From Bacillota bacterium (lineage in GTDB: Bacteria; Bacillota; Clostridia; Peptostreptococcales; Acidaminobacteraceae): a stretch of 36,466 nt of DNA. Positions 1 through 7,186 of this stretch are shown one piece after another. The DNA is taken from contig JAIUOA010000021.1 of assembly GCA_020161295.1 (NCBI GenBank), forward strand, positions 1 through 36,466, given 5' to 3'. The notes beneath the pieces are model-generated. The model ran no database searches, was not told the DNA's origin, and worked only from the letters and a program-made list of their open reading frames with translations. Made by a program: the position numbers and the translations under genes. How positions within the stretch are numbered: position 1 is the stretch's first letter; the number at the start of each line of letters is the position of its first letter.

Positions 1-84
1 GGTTTGTGGTGAATCAATTATACTTCAAAAAAGGGGGGTCACTATATTTTTTTTGTGAAACCTCGAAAAACAAAGGTTGTAAGG

Positions 85-103
85 CTAAACTGAGTAAGTT
101 TAG
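85..103. promoter_or_regulatory. Inverted repeat upstream of the M55 peptidase gene
   Basis: CTAAACT and AGTTTAG form a perfect 7-bp dyad around a 5-bp centre, directly before a TTGACA hexamer (104-109) and about 30 bp before the start codon at 137. It could be an operator or a small 5'UTR hairpin. The TTGACA is too close to the start codon to serve as this gene's -35 box. No protein is assigned. Confidence 0.3.
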
Positions 104-136
104 TTGACAATACGAAGAATAAATGGGAGGGACTTT

Positions 137-949
137 ATGAAGGTATTTATTAGTGTGGACATGGAGGGAATAACAGGTACGACATTGTGGGATGAATGTA
201 ACCTGAACCACAGCTCATATGGACGTCATGTGGAGCAAATGACGAAAGAAGTGGTTGCAGCATGTGAAGGGGCCATCGCTGCGGGTGCCACGGAAATCGT
301 CATAAAAGATGCCCATAATTCTGCGACGAACATCGATTTGAGCCAGCTCCCTGAAATCGCAAAAATTATTAGGGGCTGGAGCGGGCATCCAAACGCCATG
401 GTGGATGGCATCGACGCAACCTTCGACGCCGCCATGTTCATCGGGTATCATAGTGCAGCAGGTATCCCAGGGAATCCCTTATCACACACCATGACGGGTA
501 ATCAGTGGAAAATCAAAATCAATGGTGAACCCGCGAGTGAGTTTATGATTTACAGCTATGCCGCAGCACATGTCGGCGTACCGACGGTATTTTTATCGGG
601 TGATAAGATGCTCTGCGAAGCGGCAACACTTCAACACCCCACTATAAAAACCGTCGCAGTGAAGGACGGTTTTGGAGGAACGACGATCAATTATGCGCCT
701 AAACTGACGCTAAAACAAATTAGAGAGGTCTCTGAACAAGCGTTAAAAGCCATTAAAGATAAGTCCCATGAAGTACAAGGAAAAAACCAATTACCGGCGC
801 ACTTCGAGGTGGAAATCTCCTATAAGGAACATACCTTCGCCACACGAAAGGGCTTTTATCCCGGTGCTAAAATGGTGGATGCGCTGACGCTTAAATTTGA
901 AACAGATGATTATTTCGAAGTGTTAAGGCTATTCGCTTTTGTTCTTTAG
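137..949 (+). CDS. M55 family metallopeptidase (DppA-like D-aminopeptidase)
   Basis: The 270-aa product matches the M55/DppA family: it opens with MKVFISVDMEGITG, where the D-x-E pair binds zinc, and continues with DAHNS, a GYHSAAG block and the SHTMTG segment. Family members are decameric zinc enzymes that cleave D-amino-acid or small di- and oligopeptides, often to recycle cell-wall peptides. Length and C-terminus (LTLKFETDDYFEVLR...) match complete members. The start at 137 is preferred over an in-frame upstream codon at 104 because GGGAGGG lies about 6 bases before 137 and because conserved family sequence begins there. The gene converges on the C39-like gene with only 21 bp between stops. 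No transporter gene is adjacent, so the dipeptide-uptake context of Bacillus dppA is not present here. Family call is firm; substrate is inferred. Confidence 0.93.
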   Translation: MKVFISVDMEGITGTTLWDECNLNHSSYGRHVEQMTKEVVAACEGAIAAGATEIVIKDAHNSATNIDLSQLPEIAKIIRGWSGHPNAMVDGIDATFDAAMFIGYHSAAGIPGNPLSHTMTGNQWKIKINGEPASEFMIYSYAAAHVGVPTVFLSGDKMLCEAATLQHPTIKTVAVKDGFGGTTINYAPKLTLKQIREVSEQALKAIKDKSHEVQGKNQLPAHFEVEISYKEHTFATRKGFYPGAKMVDALTLKFETDDYFEVLRLFAFVL

Positions 950-970
950 TGTGTGAAGAAGCGTAGATTA

Positions 971-1771
971 TTAGTTCGATTCAGAAGGATTAATGATCAC
1001 GGCATATGGATACCAACCGAGAATAGAATTCAGAAGGACTGCTGATTCATAATAGCGGTCCTTTCCTTTTTCCTGTCCATCATCGTAAGTCATTTCCCAG
1101 TTGTTCGGGTCATAAACTTCGAAGTAGGTGAGGTTATCTACCAGCACATAGCCTTTGACGATGAAGTAGTGGCCGCTATCGAAGCTATAGAATCGGTTTA
1201 CACGTGATGCGTCGTCAGAAACTAAGGGAATCCCGTTCATGGTGTTGTTCACGATGGCGATTCGCCCGGAATCGATGATATTTCTTAGCGTATAGGCATC
1301 TTTTATGTCCACGACCTCATAATCGATGTCGAACGCCTCTAAACTACCGGTGATATCATCACTGTACCACCAGCCACCGAGCGGTCTAAATTTACTCCGT
1401 GCATTTTCAGCTGTTTGGTCGAAAGTGGCATCCGCCCATCGTCCAGCCATTTCCACTGAGGAGGGACCACAGTTAGCCCCAGCATGATCGCCAGTTAAGG
1501 CTTGGTCCACGTACCACTCGTAATCGCGGTTATTTCCCACGTAGTCGATGAAGTTTTTTCCGAGTCCCCAAGACACCACATTGGACTTGACCCATTCTTC
1601 ATGTGCATCTAGTACGGGTTCTGATTCTGATATCGATTCTGAGAGTGTACCGGTTGTACTATCAGTGGTGCTTAATGGCTCTGAGTTAACGGCACATCCT
1701 GTAAGCGATAACATGAGCATCGATAAAATCAAAAGCACAAGCACAAGCTGTTTCATGTGCGCATTTTTCAT
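971..1771 (-). CDS. C39-like (papain-fold) peptidase lipoprotein
   Basis: The 266-aa product has a lipoprotein signal: a basic start, a Leu/Met-rich hydrophobic core and lipobox LTGC with the lipidated Cys at residue 26. A Ser/Thr/Glu-rich linker (about 30-52) follows. The mature domain resembles peptidase_C39_2: GANCGPSS gives the candidate nucleophile Cys101, SGHYFIVKG the His, and a later YDPNNW the third residue. It is probably an outer-surface cysteine peptidase or amidase-like protein. It carries no ABC transporter domain, so it is not a bacteriocin exporter. The start at 1771 is set by AGGAGG six bases upstream on the minus strand. Fold family is likely; substrate unknown. Confidence 0.72.
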   Translation of the reverse strand: MKNAHMKQLVLVLLILSMLMLSLTGCAVNSEPLSTTDSTTGTLSESISESEPVLDAHEEWVKSNVVSWGLGKNFIDYVGNNRDYEWYVDQALTGDHAGANCGPSSVEMAGRWADATFDQTAENARSKFRPLGGWWYSDDITGSLEAFDIDYEVVDIKDAYTLRNIIDSGRIAIVNNTMNGIPLVSDDASRVNRFYSFDSGHYFIVKGYVLVDNLTYFEVYDPNNWEMTYDDGQEKGKDRYYESAVLLNSILGWYPYAVIINPSESN

Positions 1772-1784
1772 GGGGACCTCCTGG

Positions 1785-1800
1785 CGGTTTTATAAAACCG
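1785..1800. promoter_or_regulatory. 16-bp perfect palindrome before the C39-like gene
   Basis: CGGTTTTATAAAACCG is a perfect 16-bp palindrome just upstream of the minus-strand ribosome binding site of the C39-like lipoprotein. It sits in the 5'UTR or over the promoter of that gene. It may be an operator or a 5'UTR hairpin. No regulator is assigned. Confidence 0.35.
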
Positions 1801-1835
1801 AAAAAAATGTGAAAATTATGCCAACCTTAAGCGGA

Positions 1836-1854
1836 ATTTAACGGAATCCTAACC
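1836..1854 (+). promoter_or_regulatory. Candidate OmpR-family direct-repeat site
   Basis: Two TAAC cores (1839-1842 and 1850-1853) lie 11 bp apart in the region upstream of the lipoprotein at 1919. Eleven-bp direct repeats are the usual geometry of OmpR/PhoB-family response regulator sites. The same TAAC-N7-TAAC layout recurs at 36300-36321. Assignment is inferred from spacing alone. Confidence 0.3.
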
Positions 1855-1918
1855 TTTACCCGTTATGATGTGGGTATTAGATAATTATAGATTACCATAT
1901 TGGACGAGGAGAAACATC

Positions 1919-2860
1919 ATGAAAAGATTAGGACTGATTCTTATTTTTGCCACTTTACTGACATCCTGCACCTTTTGGACGAACGATTCAGGAGAAAATT
2001 CATTGTTCGATAACACCTTAAACGAGAAAGTGGCCTACTCAGAAGACCTCGATGGCATCGACCGAATTGAGCTCACCGTGGATTTAACGGTATCCAAAGT
2101 GGAGATTATCCCATCAGGTGGAACGACGCTACTTTATGATCAGAGCGCGAATCGCGATGAGCTTTTAGCAGAACTGGATAAAGACAAAAAAGGCGACGTT
2201 TTAGCACTTACCTTTGCAAATTCAAAAAAACCAAAGCTTACAGCAGGTACTCAAAACAGTGAAGCCGTTATCAGGGTACCAGAAAATGTGGAAGTGGTAT
2301 TAGTGGTCAACCTGGATGTGGGCGATCTTTCAGTGGACATGGACGGGATTACTTTTATGGAAATCGATGCTTCCAGTAATGTGGGTAAAATTCATTTAAA
2401 CGCAACCGATGAACAAGAGAAGCTGAGTTATGTAAAAGCCACCACCGATGTGGGCGATGTAAAAATCACTTTAGACGGTGACAGTGAATCACTTGAGACG
2501 GTGTTCGCAGAAAGCAACACAGGTGAGGTGGTCATGGCGTTCGATGGAAAAGTAACTAGCGCACTTGATGTGGAAGCGAAAACAAATGTCGGTAGTGTAA
2601 ATGCATCGTTTACTGGAACCTACGAGGATCCTGTAAAGATTAGCACTAAGGCGGATGTGGGGGATATCGAGCTCATCTTACCAAAAAATCATCCGATTAC
2701 ACTGGATGCAAGTACGGTAGAATTTACTTCGAAGCTCAACCTGGATGACATGGCGTTTAAAAAATCGAAGAGTCTTTATACAGTTGAAGGTGAAGGTTCA
2801 GAGTTTACCATCGACCTCAGTGTAAATGTTGGCGATGCCACACTAAAATACGGAAATTAA
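1919..2860 (+). CDS. DUF4097-like (toastrack) surface lipoprotein
   Basis: The 313-aa product begins with a short lipoprotein signal whose lipobox LTSC puts the lipidated Cys at residue 17. The rest is a beta-rich repeat protein with recurrent VGD/VGK/VGS turns (for example DVGDLSVDMDG, NVGKIHLNA, DVGDVKITLDG, NVGSVNASF, DVGDIELILPKN), the pattern of DUF4097/toastrack domains. Such proteins are thought to be extracytoplasmic scaffolds or sensors linked to envelope stress regulation. The start at 1919 is chosen over an in-frame codon at 1865 because GAGGAGA precedes it and the lipoprotein signal begins there. It is divergent from the C39-like lipoprotein. No dedicated sensor kinase is adjacent. 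Lipoprotein call is strong; role unknown. Confidence 0.75.
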   Translation: MKRLGLILIFATLLTSCTFWTNDSGENSLFDNTLNEKVAYSEDLDGIDRIELTVDLTVSKVEIIPSGGTTLLYDQSANRDELLAELDKDKKGDVLALTFANSKKPKLTAGTQNSEAVIRVPENVEVVLVVNLDVGDLSVDMDGITFMEIDASSNVGKIHLNATDEQEKLSYVKATTDVGDVKITLDGDSESLETVFAESNTGEVVMAFDGKVTSALDVEAKTNVGSVNASFTGTYEDPVKISTKADVGDIELILPKNHPITLDASTVEFTSKLNLDDMAFKKSKSLYTVEGEGSEFTIDLSVNVGDATLKYGN

Positions 2861-2891
2861 TCCATTTTCAACTGACGGTTTTTGCGCTACA

Positions 2892-2907
2892 ATATTCTTA
2901 AGAATAT
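2892..2907. promoter_or_regulatory. 16-bp perfect palindrome upstream of the 51-aa ORF
   Basis: ATATTCTTAAGAATAT is perfectly self-complementary and ends a few bases before the AAAGGAG ribosome binding site of the small ORF at 2925. It may be an operator for a dimeric repressor or a hairpin limiting translation. No regulator is assigned. Confidence 0.35.
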
Positions 2908-2924
2908 CAGAAAGGAGCACGGAC

Positions 2925-3080
2925 ATGTCAGATAAGACGATGGAGATGATGAAAAAGATTCTCGAAAAGAAGAAAGAGCAACAGCAGCAACACGGTAGCG
3001 TCCGACCTGATAAAGGCAAGGGCGTCAGCAGCAAGCCTAAAAAACATCAAAAACCAGGTGGATCGAATAATAAAGTTTAA
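2925..3080 (+). CDS. Small basic protein, 51 aa, function unknown
   Basis: The 51-aa ORF starts at an ATG with AAAGGAG eight bases upstream and ends at TAA. The N-terminal half is a charged, probably helical stretch with several Met and Lys residues and a run of four Gln. The C-terminal half is basic and Gly/Ser/Pro/Lys-rich, probably disordered. There is no membrane segment and no recognised domain. It lies alone between the DUF4097-like lipoprotein gene and the glcT promoter. The good ribosome binding site and biased composition favour a real gene; function cannot be assigned. Confidence 0.55.
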   Translation: MSDKTMEMMKKILEKKKEQQQQHGSVRPDKGKGVSSKPKKHQKPGGSNNKV

Positions 3081-3093
3081 TGGTTTTAGGGGC

Positions 3094-3122
3094 TTGACAG
3101 TCATTTTACATTCTGTTAACAT
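3094..3122 (+). promoter_or_regulatory. Sigma-A promoter of the glcT-PTS operon
   Basis: TTGACA (3094-3099) and TAACAT (3117-3122) are separated by 17 bp. Transcription would begin near 3130, just before the first RAT/terminator element, leaving a leader of about 87 nt before glcT. Confidence 0.75.
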
Positions 3123-3142
3123 GTGAATGTAAAGAGATGGTA

Positions 3143-3205
3143 TGTTACTGTTCAATCAGGCATGAACCAAAAGCGTTTGCTTTTTGTTCGTGCTTTTATT
3201 TTTTC
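3143..3205 (+). promoter_or_regulatory. RAT antiterminator/terminator switch before glcT
   Basis: A GlcT-type ribonucleic antiterminator core (GTTACTG...ATCAGGCATGA) overlaps the 5' arm of an intrinsic terminator. The terminator stem runs 3160-3193, with one internal mismatch and one G-U pair, and is followed by a U-rich tract to 3205. Formation of the RAT would disrupt the terminator. Because the switch lies ahead of the antiterminator gene itself, it implies autoregulation of glcT. Confidence 0.8.
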
Positions 3206-3216
3206 TAGGAGACATC

Positions 3217-4065
3217 ATGCATCGATATCAAATTCTAAAAATATATAACAATAACGCCATTCTCGTCCTTAATAAAGAAACGAAGCAAGAAGCGGTTCTT
3301 GTGGGGAAGGGCATCGGGTTCGGGAAAAAGCAAGGTGAAACGCAAGAGATTGCGCCTGAACAGGTCGAAAAACTATTTTTCACCTATGATGATAAGCTAA
3401 AGAGTGAGTATCTGACGCTGATAGGGCAGATTGACGAACAGGTGTTGGCCATCTGCAGTGAAATCATCCATATGGCGGCTACTATACTAGGGCCTCTACA
3501 TCAGCGCGTTCATATCGTCCTGACGGATCATATCGGGTTTGCGCTTGAGCGGATCAAAACGGGCATGGAAATCCATAACCCATTCTTAGATGAAATCAAG
3601 ATGCTATATCCTCAGGAATTTGAAATGGGGCTCACAGCCCAGCGCATGATCCAAACAGCGCTTGGTATCGAAATCGTCGAAGATGAGGTCGCCTTCATCG
3701 CACTTCACTTAAGTGCGGCAAGGCAGCAGAAAGATGTTAAGGAATCCGTGAAAATCACCAGACTCATCAAGGAGCTGGTGGAGATCATCGAAACCATGCT
3801 GGGACTGACGATTCCCAAGGATTTGACCTATAGCCGGCTGATTCAGCACCTACGTGGTGCCATCGACCGCCTTTCAAACGGGTATCAGGTGGAAAATCCA
3901 TTACTGGAAACATTAAAACGCGATATGAAGGATAGCTTCGAGGTAGCGCTTAAGCTAAAAGAAAAAATTGAAAGCAGTTTAGATATCGTGGTACCAGAGG
4001 ATGAGGTCGGCTTTATGGCCATCCACATCAACCGTGTAAAACGCACCATTAAAAAGAATGATTAA
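3217..4065 (+). CDS. glcT: BglG/LicT-family transcription antiterminator (GlcT-like)
   Basis: The 282-aa product has the family order: an N-terminal RNA-binding CAT domain (about 1-60, starting MHRYQILKIYNNNAILVL), then PRD1 (about 65-170) and PRD2 (about 175-282). The PRD histidines targeted by PTS phosphorylation are visible in LTDHIGFA and ALHLSAA (PRD1) and in HLRGAI and AIHINRV (PRD2). In known systems EIICB phosphorylates and inactivates the protein when sugar is absent; HPr may modify PRD2. The start at 3217 is set by TAGGAGA six bases upstream; the upstream in-frame ATG lies inside the terminator. Both this gene and the following EIICB gene are preceded by RAT elements, which supports GlcT over LicT or SacT. 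Confidence 0.92.
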   Translation: MHRYQILKIYNNNAILVLNKETKQEAVLVGKGIGFGKKQGETQEIAPEQVEKLFFTYDDKLKSEYLTLIGQIDEQVLAICSEIIHMAATILGPLHQRVHIVLTDHIGFALERIKTGMEIHNPFLDEIKMLYPQEFEMGLTAQRMIQTALGIEIVEDEVAFIALHLSAARQQKDVKESVKITRLIKELVEIIETMLGLTIPKDLTYSRLIQHLRGAIDRLSNGYQVENPLLETLKRDMKDSFEVALKLKEKIESSLDIVVPEDEVGFMAIHINRVKRTIKKND

Positions 4066-4072
4066 AGTGACG

Positions 4073-4140
4073 TGTTACTGATTCGATCAGGCATGAGTCG
4101 CGTGAAACCCCTGTTTCATCGCCGACTCATGCTTTTTTTT
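4073..4140 (+). promoter_or_regulatory. RAT antiterminator/terminator switch before the EIICB gene
   Basis: The RAT core GTTACTGATTCGATCAGG (from 4075) closely resembles the ptsG RAT described for Bacillus. It overlaps a very stable terminator: arms GCATGAGTCG (4091-4100) and CGACTCATGC (4123-4132), an inner GTGAAAC/GTTTCAT stem and a run of eight T. The element separates glcT from the sugar permease gene, so permease transcription should require active GlcT. Confidence 0.9.
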
Positions 4141-4215
4141 GTCTATAATCAGAGTGGTTCATCTGGCGAAATGCCATTGAATAGAAGATGCACTTATTTT
4201 TCAGGAGGGAACATT

Positions 4216-5613
4216 ATGGGTAATTTTTTCGGGAAACTACAAAAGGTTGGTAAAGCGTTGATGCTGCCTATCGCAGTCATGCCAGCCGCAGCGATTCTTT
4301 TACGTCTCGGCGCAGGCGTACCAGGAATCGAGGGGATCGTCGCTCAAATCATGCTGAATGCGGGTGGCGCAATCTTTGATAATCTTTATCTGCTTTTCGG
4401 TATCGGTATCGCATTAGGACTTGCTAAGGATAACCATGGAGCGGCAGCACTTGCAGGCGCTATCGGCGTTCTCGTGGCTAAAAACGTCTACACGGTCATC
4501 AACCCTGACATCAACACGGGCGTTATGGTGGGGATCATCATGGGGGTTATCGCAGGTGCCCTTTATAACAAATACCATAACATCAAGCTGCCAGAATTTC
4601 TTGGCTTCTTCGGAGGTAAGCGTTTCGTTCCTATCATCACTTCATTTGCTGCAGTGGCCATGGGTATTCTCTTCGGTCTCGTATGGCCACCGATTCAAAG
4701 TGGCATCGATGCCATCGGCAATGCCGCGATTAATGCGGGTGAAGTCGGAACCTTCTTCTTTGGTTTCGGAAATCGCCTTTTAATTCCAGTGGGCTTACAC
4801 CATGTTCTTAACTCGATCTTCTGGTTCACCTTCGGTTCATTTACAAATGCAGCTGGTGAAATCGTCAACGGCGACCTCTGGCGTTACTTTGCAGGGGATC
4901 CAACTGCAGGCATCTACATGGCAGGCTTCTTCCCGATGATGATGTTCGGCTTACCAGCAGCATGCTTAGCGATGTACCACACGGCTAAGAAAGAAAACCG
5001 TAAGGCTGTAGCAGGTATGTTTATCTCCATCGCCTTCACCTCGTTCTTAACAGGGATTACTGAACCGATCGAGTTCCTGTTCGTGTACATCGCACCTGCG
5101 TTATACCTCGTCCATGCAGTGCTCACCGGTCTTTCATTGGCACTCACACAAATGTTAGGAATTCTCCACGGCTTCGGTTTCTCTGCGGGCCTGATCGACT
5201 ACCTTTTAAACATGCATCTCGCGACGAAGGGGCTTTTGATTATTCCATTAGGCTTAGCGTTTGCAGCCGTTTATTACTTCGTCTTCCGCTTCATGATCAC
5301 GAAATTCAATATCCCGACACCTGGTCGTATGGATGAAGAATCTGAAGAGGGCGCAGCCATTATCAGTGAAATGGGCGTTTCTGAGGTGGCGAGAGGGTAC
5401 TTTAAAGCCATCGGCGGTGCTGAAAACATCGTCGAAGTGGATTCATGCATCACGCGTCTCCGTTTGACACTTAAGGATGCTTCTATCGTAGATGAAGCCG
5501 CTGTTAAAAGACTTGGCGCAGCAGGGATTCTAAAACCGAATAATAAAAACGTTCAAATCGTCGTCGGAACCCATGCGGAGCTTATCGCAGAGGAAATGAA
5601 AAAGATGAAATAA
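4216..5613 (+). CDS. PTS EIICB permease, glucose/N-acetylglucosamine family
   Basis: The 465-aa product has an N-terminal EIIC membrane domain (about 1-375) that binds and translocates the sugar, and a C-terminal EIIB domain (about 395-465) with the phosphorylated Cys411 in VDSCITRLRLT. No EIIA domain is fused; EIIA is encoded separately downstream. EIIC contains GLHHVLNSIFWF and DPTAG...GFFPMMMFGLPAACLAMYHTA plus the TGITEPIEFLF loop, which look closer to NagE/NagP (GlcNAc) permeases than to glucose PtsG. The upstream RAT is glucose (GlcT)-type, so substrate is uncertain: glucose, GlcNAc or both. The start at 4216 is fixed by CAGGAGGG; the longer in-frame extension would lie inside the terminator. 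Confidence 0.9.
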   Translation: MGNFFGKLQKVGKALMLPIAVMPAAAILLRLGAGVPGIEGIVAQIMLNAGGAIFDNLYLLFGIGIALGLAKDNHGAAALAGAIGVLVAKNVYTVINPDINTGVMVGIIMGVIAGALYNKYHNIKLPEFLGFFGGKRFVPIITSFAAVAMGILFGLVWPPIQSGIDAIGNAAINAGEVGTFFFGFGNRLLIPVGLHHVLNSIFWFTFGSFTNAAGEIVNGDLWRYFAGDPTAGIYMAGFFPMMMFGLPAACLAMYHTAKKENRKAVAGMFISIAFTSFLTGITEPIEFLFVYIAPALYLVHAVLTGLSLALTQMLGILHGFGFSAGLIDYLLNMHLATKGLLIIPLGLAFAAVYYFVFRFMITKFNIPTPGRMDEESEEGAAIISEMGVSEVARGYFKAIGGAENIVEVDSCITRLRLTLKDASIVDEAAVKRLGAAGILKPNNKNVQIVVGTHAELIAEEMKKMK

Positions 5614-5640
5614 AATATGATAAAATAGAAGAAACGGACC

Positions 5641-5703
5641 TTCCGATTCTTCTATCATGGGCCAAAGCTTCATGAAATTTGACTTATGATAGAGCAATCG
5701 GAA
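5641..5703 (+). promoter_or_regulatory. Long intergenic hairpin between EIICB and EIIA genes
   Basis: Two 18-nt arms (5641-5658 and 5686-5703) are complementary except for two adjacent central positions, with a 27-nt loop. No U tract follows, so it is not a typical intrinsic terminator. In a polycistronic mRNA it could mark an RNase processing site or stabilise the upstream EIICB message, letting the membrane permease and the soluble EIIA/HPr be made at different levels. Confidence 0.5.
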
Positions 5704-5756
5704 CCATTAGATTTAACTGTGCTCAATAGACAGAGACATATAAGAAAGGAATTAAA

Positions 5757-6230
5757 ATGTTTGGATTGTTTAAGAAAAAAGGTGAAGTATTACTCCCAGC
5801 CATGAAGGGCGAAGTGGTGGGTCTAGATCAAGTCCCTGATGCCGTATTCTCACAGCGCATGCTAGGTGACGGCTACGCGATGATTCCTTCTGAAGGCGTG
5901 GTGATCGCGCCAGTGACAGGCGTAGTGGTTCAAATCTTTCCCACAAATCACGCGTTTGGGATCGTCACCGATTCCGGATTAGAGGTGCTGGTGCACATCG
6001 GCATCGATACGGTGGAAATGAAGGGGGAGGGCTTTAAAAGACTTGTTGAGGTGGACACGAAGGTCACAGCGGGAACGCCGATTATCGAGGTGGACCTTGC
6101 TCTCGTAAAGCTTAAAGCCAAATCGGCCATTACGCCGGTGGTCATTACCAATAAAGAAAAAGTGAAATCGCTAAAGGTCAATTTCGGCATAAATCCGTCT
6201 GAGGCGGCATTAATTGAAGTAAACACCTAG
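5757..6230 (+). CDS. PTS glucose-family EIIA component
   Basis: The 157-aa product is a stand-alone EIIA-Glc-type protein. Both active-site histidines are present: His65 in TNHAFG and the phosphoryl-accepting His80 in VLVHIGIDTVEMKGEGF. It takes phosphate from HPr and passes it to the EIIB cysteine. It starts at ATG 5757 after AGAAAGGA. It sits between the EIICB and HPr genes with an 8-bp gap to the latter. In low-GC Gram-positives EIIA is often fused to EIICB; here it is split, as in enterobacterial crr. Regulatory roles known for E. coli EIIA-Glc should not be assumed. Confidence 0.95.
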   Translation: MFGLFKKKGEVLLPAMKGEVVGLDQVPDAVFSQRMLGDGYAMIPSEGVVIAPVTGVVVQIFPTNHAFGIVTDSGLEVLVHIGIDTVEMKGEGFKRLVEVDTKVTAGTPIIEVDLALVKLKAKSAITPVVITNKEKVKSLKVNFGINPSEAALIEVNT

Positions 6231-6238
6231 GAGGAGAA

Positions 6239-6493
6239 ATGGTACACGTTACGATTAAAAATAGAAGTGGGATTCATGCCCGTCCGGCAAGCATCTTCGT
6301 GGATTTGGCATCAAAATTTGCAGGCACGGTGACGCTGATTAAGAACGAAAAGCGATATAACGGAAAATCCATCATGTCCATCATGAGTATGGCACTCAGA
6401 GAAAACGATACGCTGGAAATCCTCGTAGAGGGTGAAGGCGCAGAAGGGCTTGAGGAAAAGCTCAAGGCAATTTTAGAGGCGGTACACGATTAA
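6239..6493 (+). CDS. ptsH: Phosphocarrier protein HPr
   Basis: The 84-aa product is a canonical HPr: the phosphoryl-accepting His13 (usual numbering His15) lies in NRSGIHARPAS, and the regulatory Ser44 (usual Ser46) in NGKSIMSIMSM, implying control by HPr kinase/phosphorylase and a link to CcpA-type catabolite repression. It transfers phosphate from Enzyme I to EIIA. The start has GGAGGAGA just upstream. Enzyme I (ptsI), the usual partner gene, is not downstream; instead the stop codon TAA overlaps the ATG of cutC. Confidence 0.96.
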   Translation: MVHVTIKNRSGIHARPASIFVDLASKFAGTVTLIKNEKRYNGKSIMSIMSMALRENDTLEILVEGEGAEGLEEKLKAILEAVHD

Positions 6494-7104
6494 TGGCCCT
6501 CAAAGAAGCGTGTGTGGGTAATTATAACGAAGCGTACGAAGCGCAGCGTAGAGGGGCACATCGCATCGAGCTATGCGACAACCTCGCGGAAGGGGGAACC
6601 ACGCCGAGCTATGGGACATTAAAGGCCTGTAAGCAGCGACTCGACATACCAAGCATGGTGATGATTCGCCCGCGTGGTGGAAACTTCTGCTATTCTGAGG
6701 AAGAAATTAGGATTATGCTCAGCGATATCGAAATCTGTAAAACCATCGGGCTGGAAGGCGTCGTTTTTGGCGTATTGACACCAGAAAACACGATCGATAT
6801 GAAGCAAATGCAGCTTCTGGTATCTGCTGCCAAACCCCTTCAGGTGGTGTTTCACATGGCGTTTGATCAGATTGAAAATCAGTCTGAAGCATTAGAGCAG
6901 CTCATCTCACTCGGTGTTGACCGGGTGCTCACTAAAGGCGGTTCATCCTCCGCCATGGATGGCGCTGCGCAAATCAAGTCCCTGCTAGCGCAGGCAAACG
7001 GTCGAATCGCCATCCTAGCAGGCGGTGGCGTGACTGCTGGAAACTATGAAGAAATCATAAGGCTGACGGGCGTAACCGAGGTACATGGCACGCGAATCGT
7101 TTAA
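6493..7104 (+). CDS. cutC: CutC family protein (TIM-barrel copper homeostasis protein)
   Basis: The 203-aa product matches CutC: KEACVGNYNEAYEAQRRGAHRIELCDNLAEGGTTPS at the N-terminus, MIRPRGGNFCYS in the second third and LTKGGSS plus ILAGGGVTAGN near the end. CutC proteins are small TIM barrels; a role in copper handling was proposed genetically but biochemical function is unsettled. It is about 40 residues shorter than E. coli CutC. Translation is coupled to HPr through a TAATG overlap, and the gene ends the PTS operon at a strong terminator. The PTS setting suggests a role tied to sugar or sugar-phosphate metabolism, which is inference. Confidence 0.9.
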   Translation: MALKEACVGNYNEAYEAQRRGAHRIELCDNLAEGGTTPSYGTLKACKQRLDIPSMVMIRPRGGNFCYSEEEIRIMLSDIEICKTIGLEGVVFGVLTPENTIDMKQMQLLVSAAKPLQVVFHMAFDQIENQSEALEQLISLGVDRVLTKGGSSSAMDGAAQIKSLLAQANGRIAILAGGGVTAGNYEEIIRLTGVTEVHGTRIV

Positions 7105-7120
7105 AATGATGACTTAAAAT

Positions 7121-7170
7121 AAGGAGCTGTTACAATCATCGGAAGTGATGATTGTAACAGCTCCTTTTAT
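7121..7170. terminator. Bidirectional intrinsic terminator after cutC
   Basis: A 20-bp perfect stem (7121-7140 with 7147-7166) encloses a 6-nt loop. It is followed by TTT on the plus strand and is A-rich on the other side. It lies between convergent genes and could terminate both the PTS operon and the M42 gene. Confidence 0.9.
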
Positions 7171-7186
7171 TCATTTAGTGCTTCAC

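Noticed and set aside
104..136. Earlier start for the M55 peptidase
   Set aside because: No ribosome binding site precedes 104, and the codon lies within a TTGACA hexamer region; conserved sequence begins at 137.
971..1771. Bacteriocin-processing C39 ABC exporter
   Set aside because: There is a lipoprotein signal and a peptidase-like domain only; no membrane domain, ATPase or bacteriocin precursor is adjacent.
3169..3182. Possible CcpA cre site in the glcT leader
   Set aside because: Only the AAAAGCGTTTGC core fits loosely, and these bases are explained by the terminator stem of the RAT switch.
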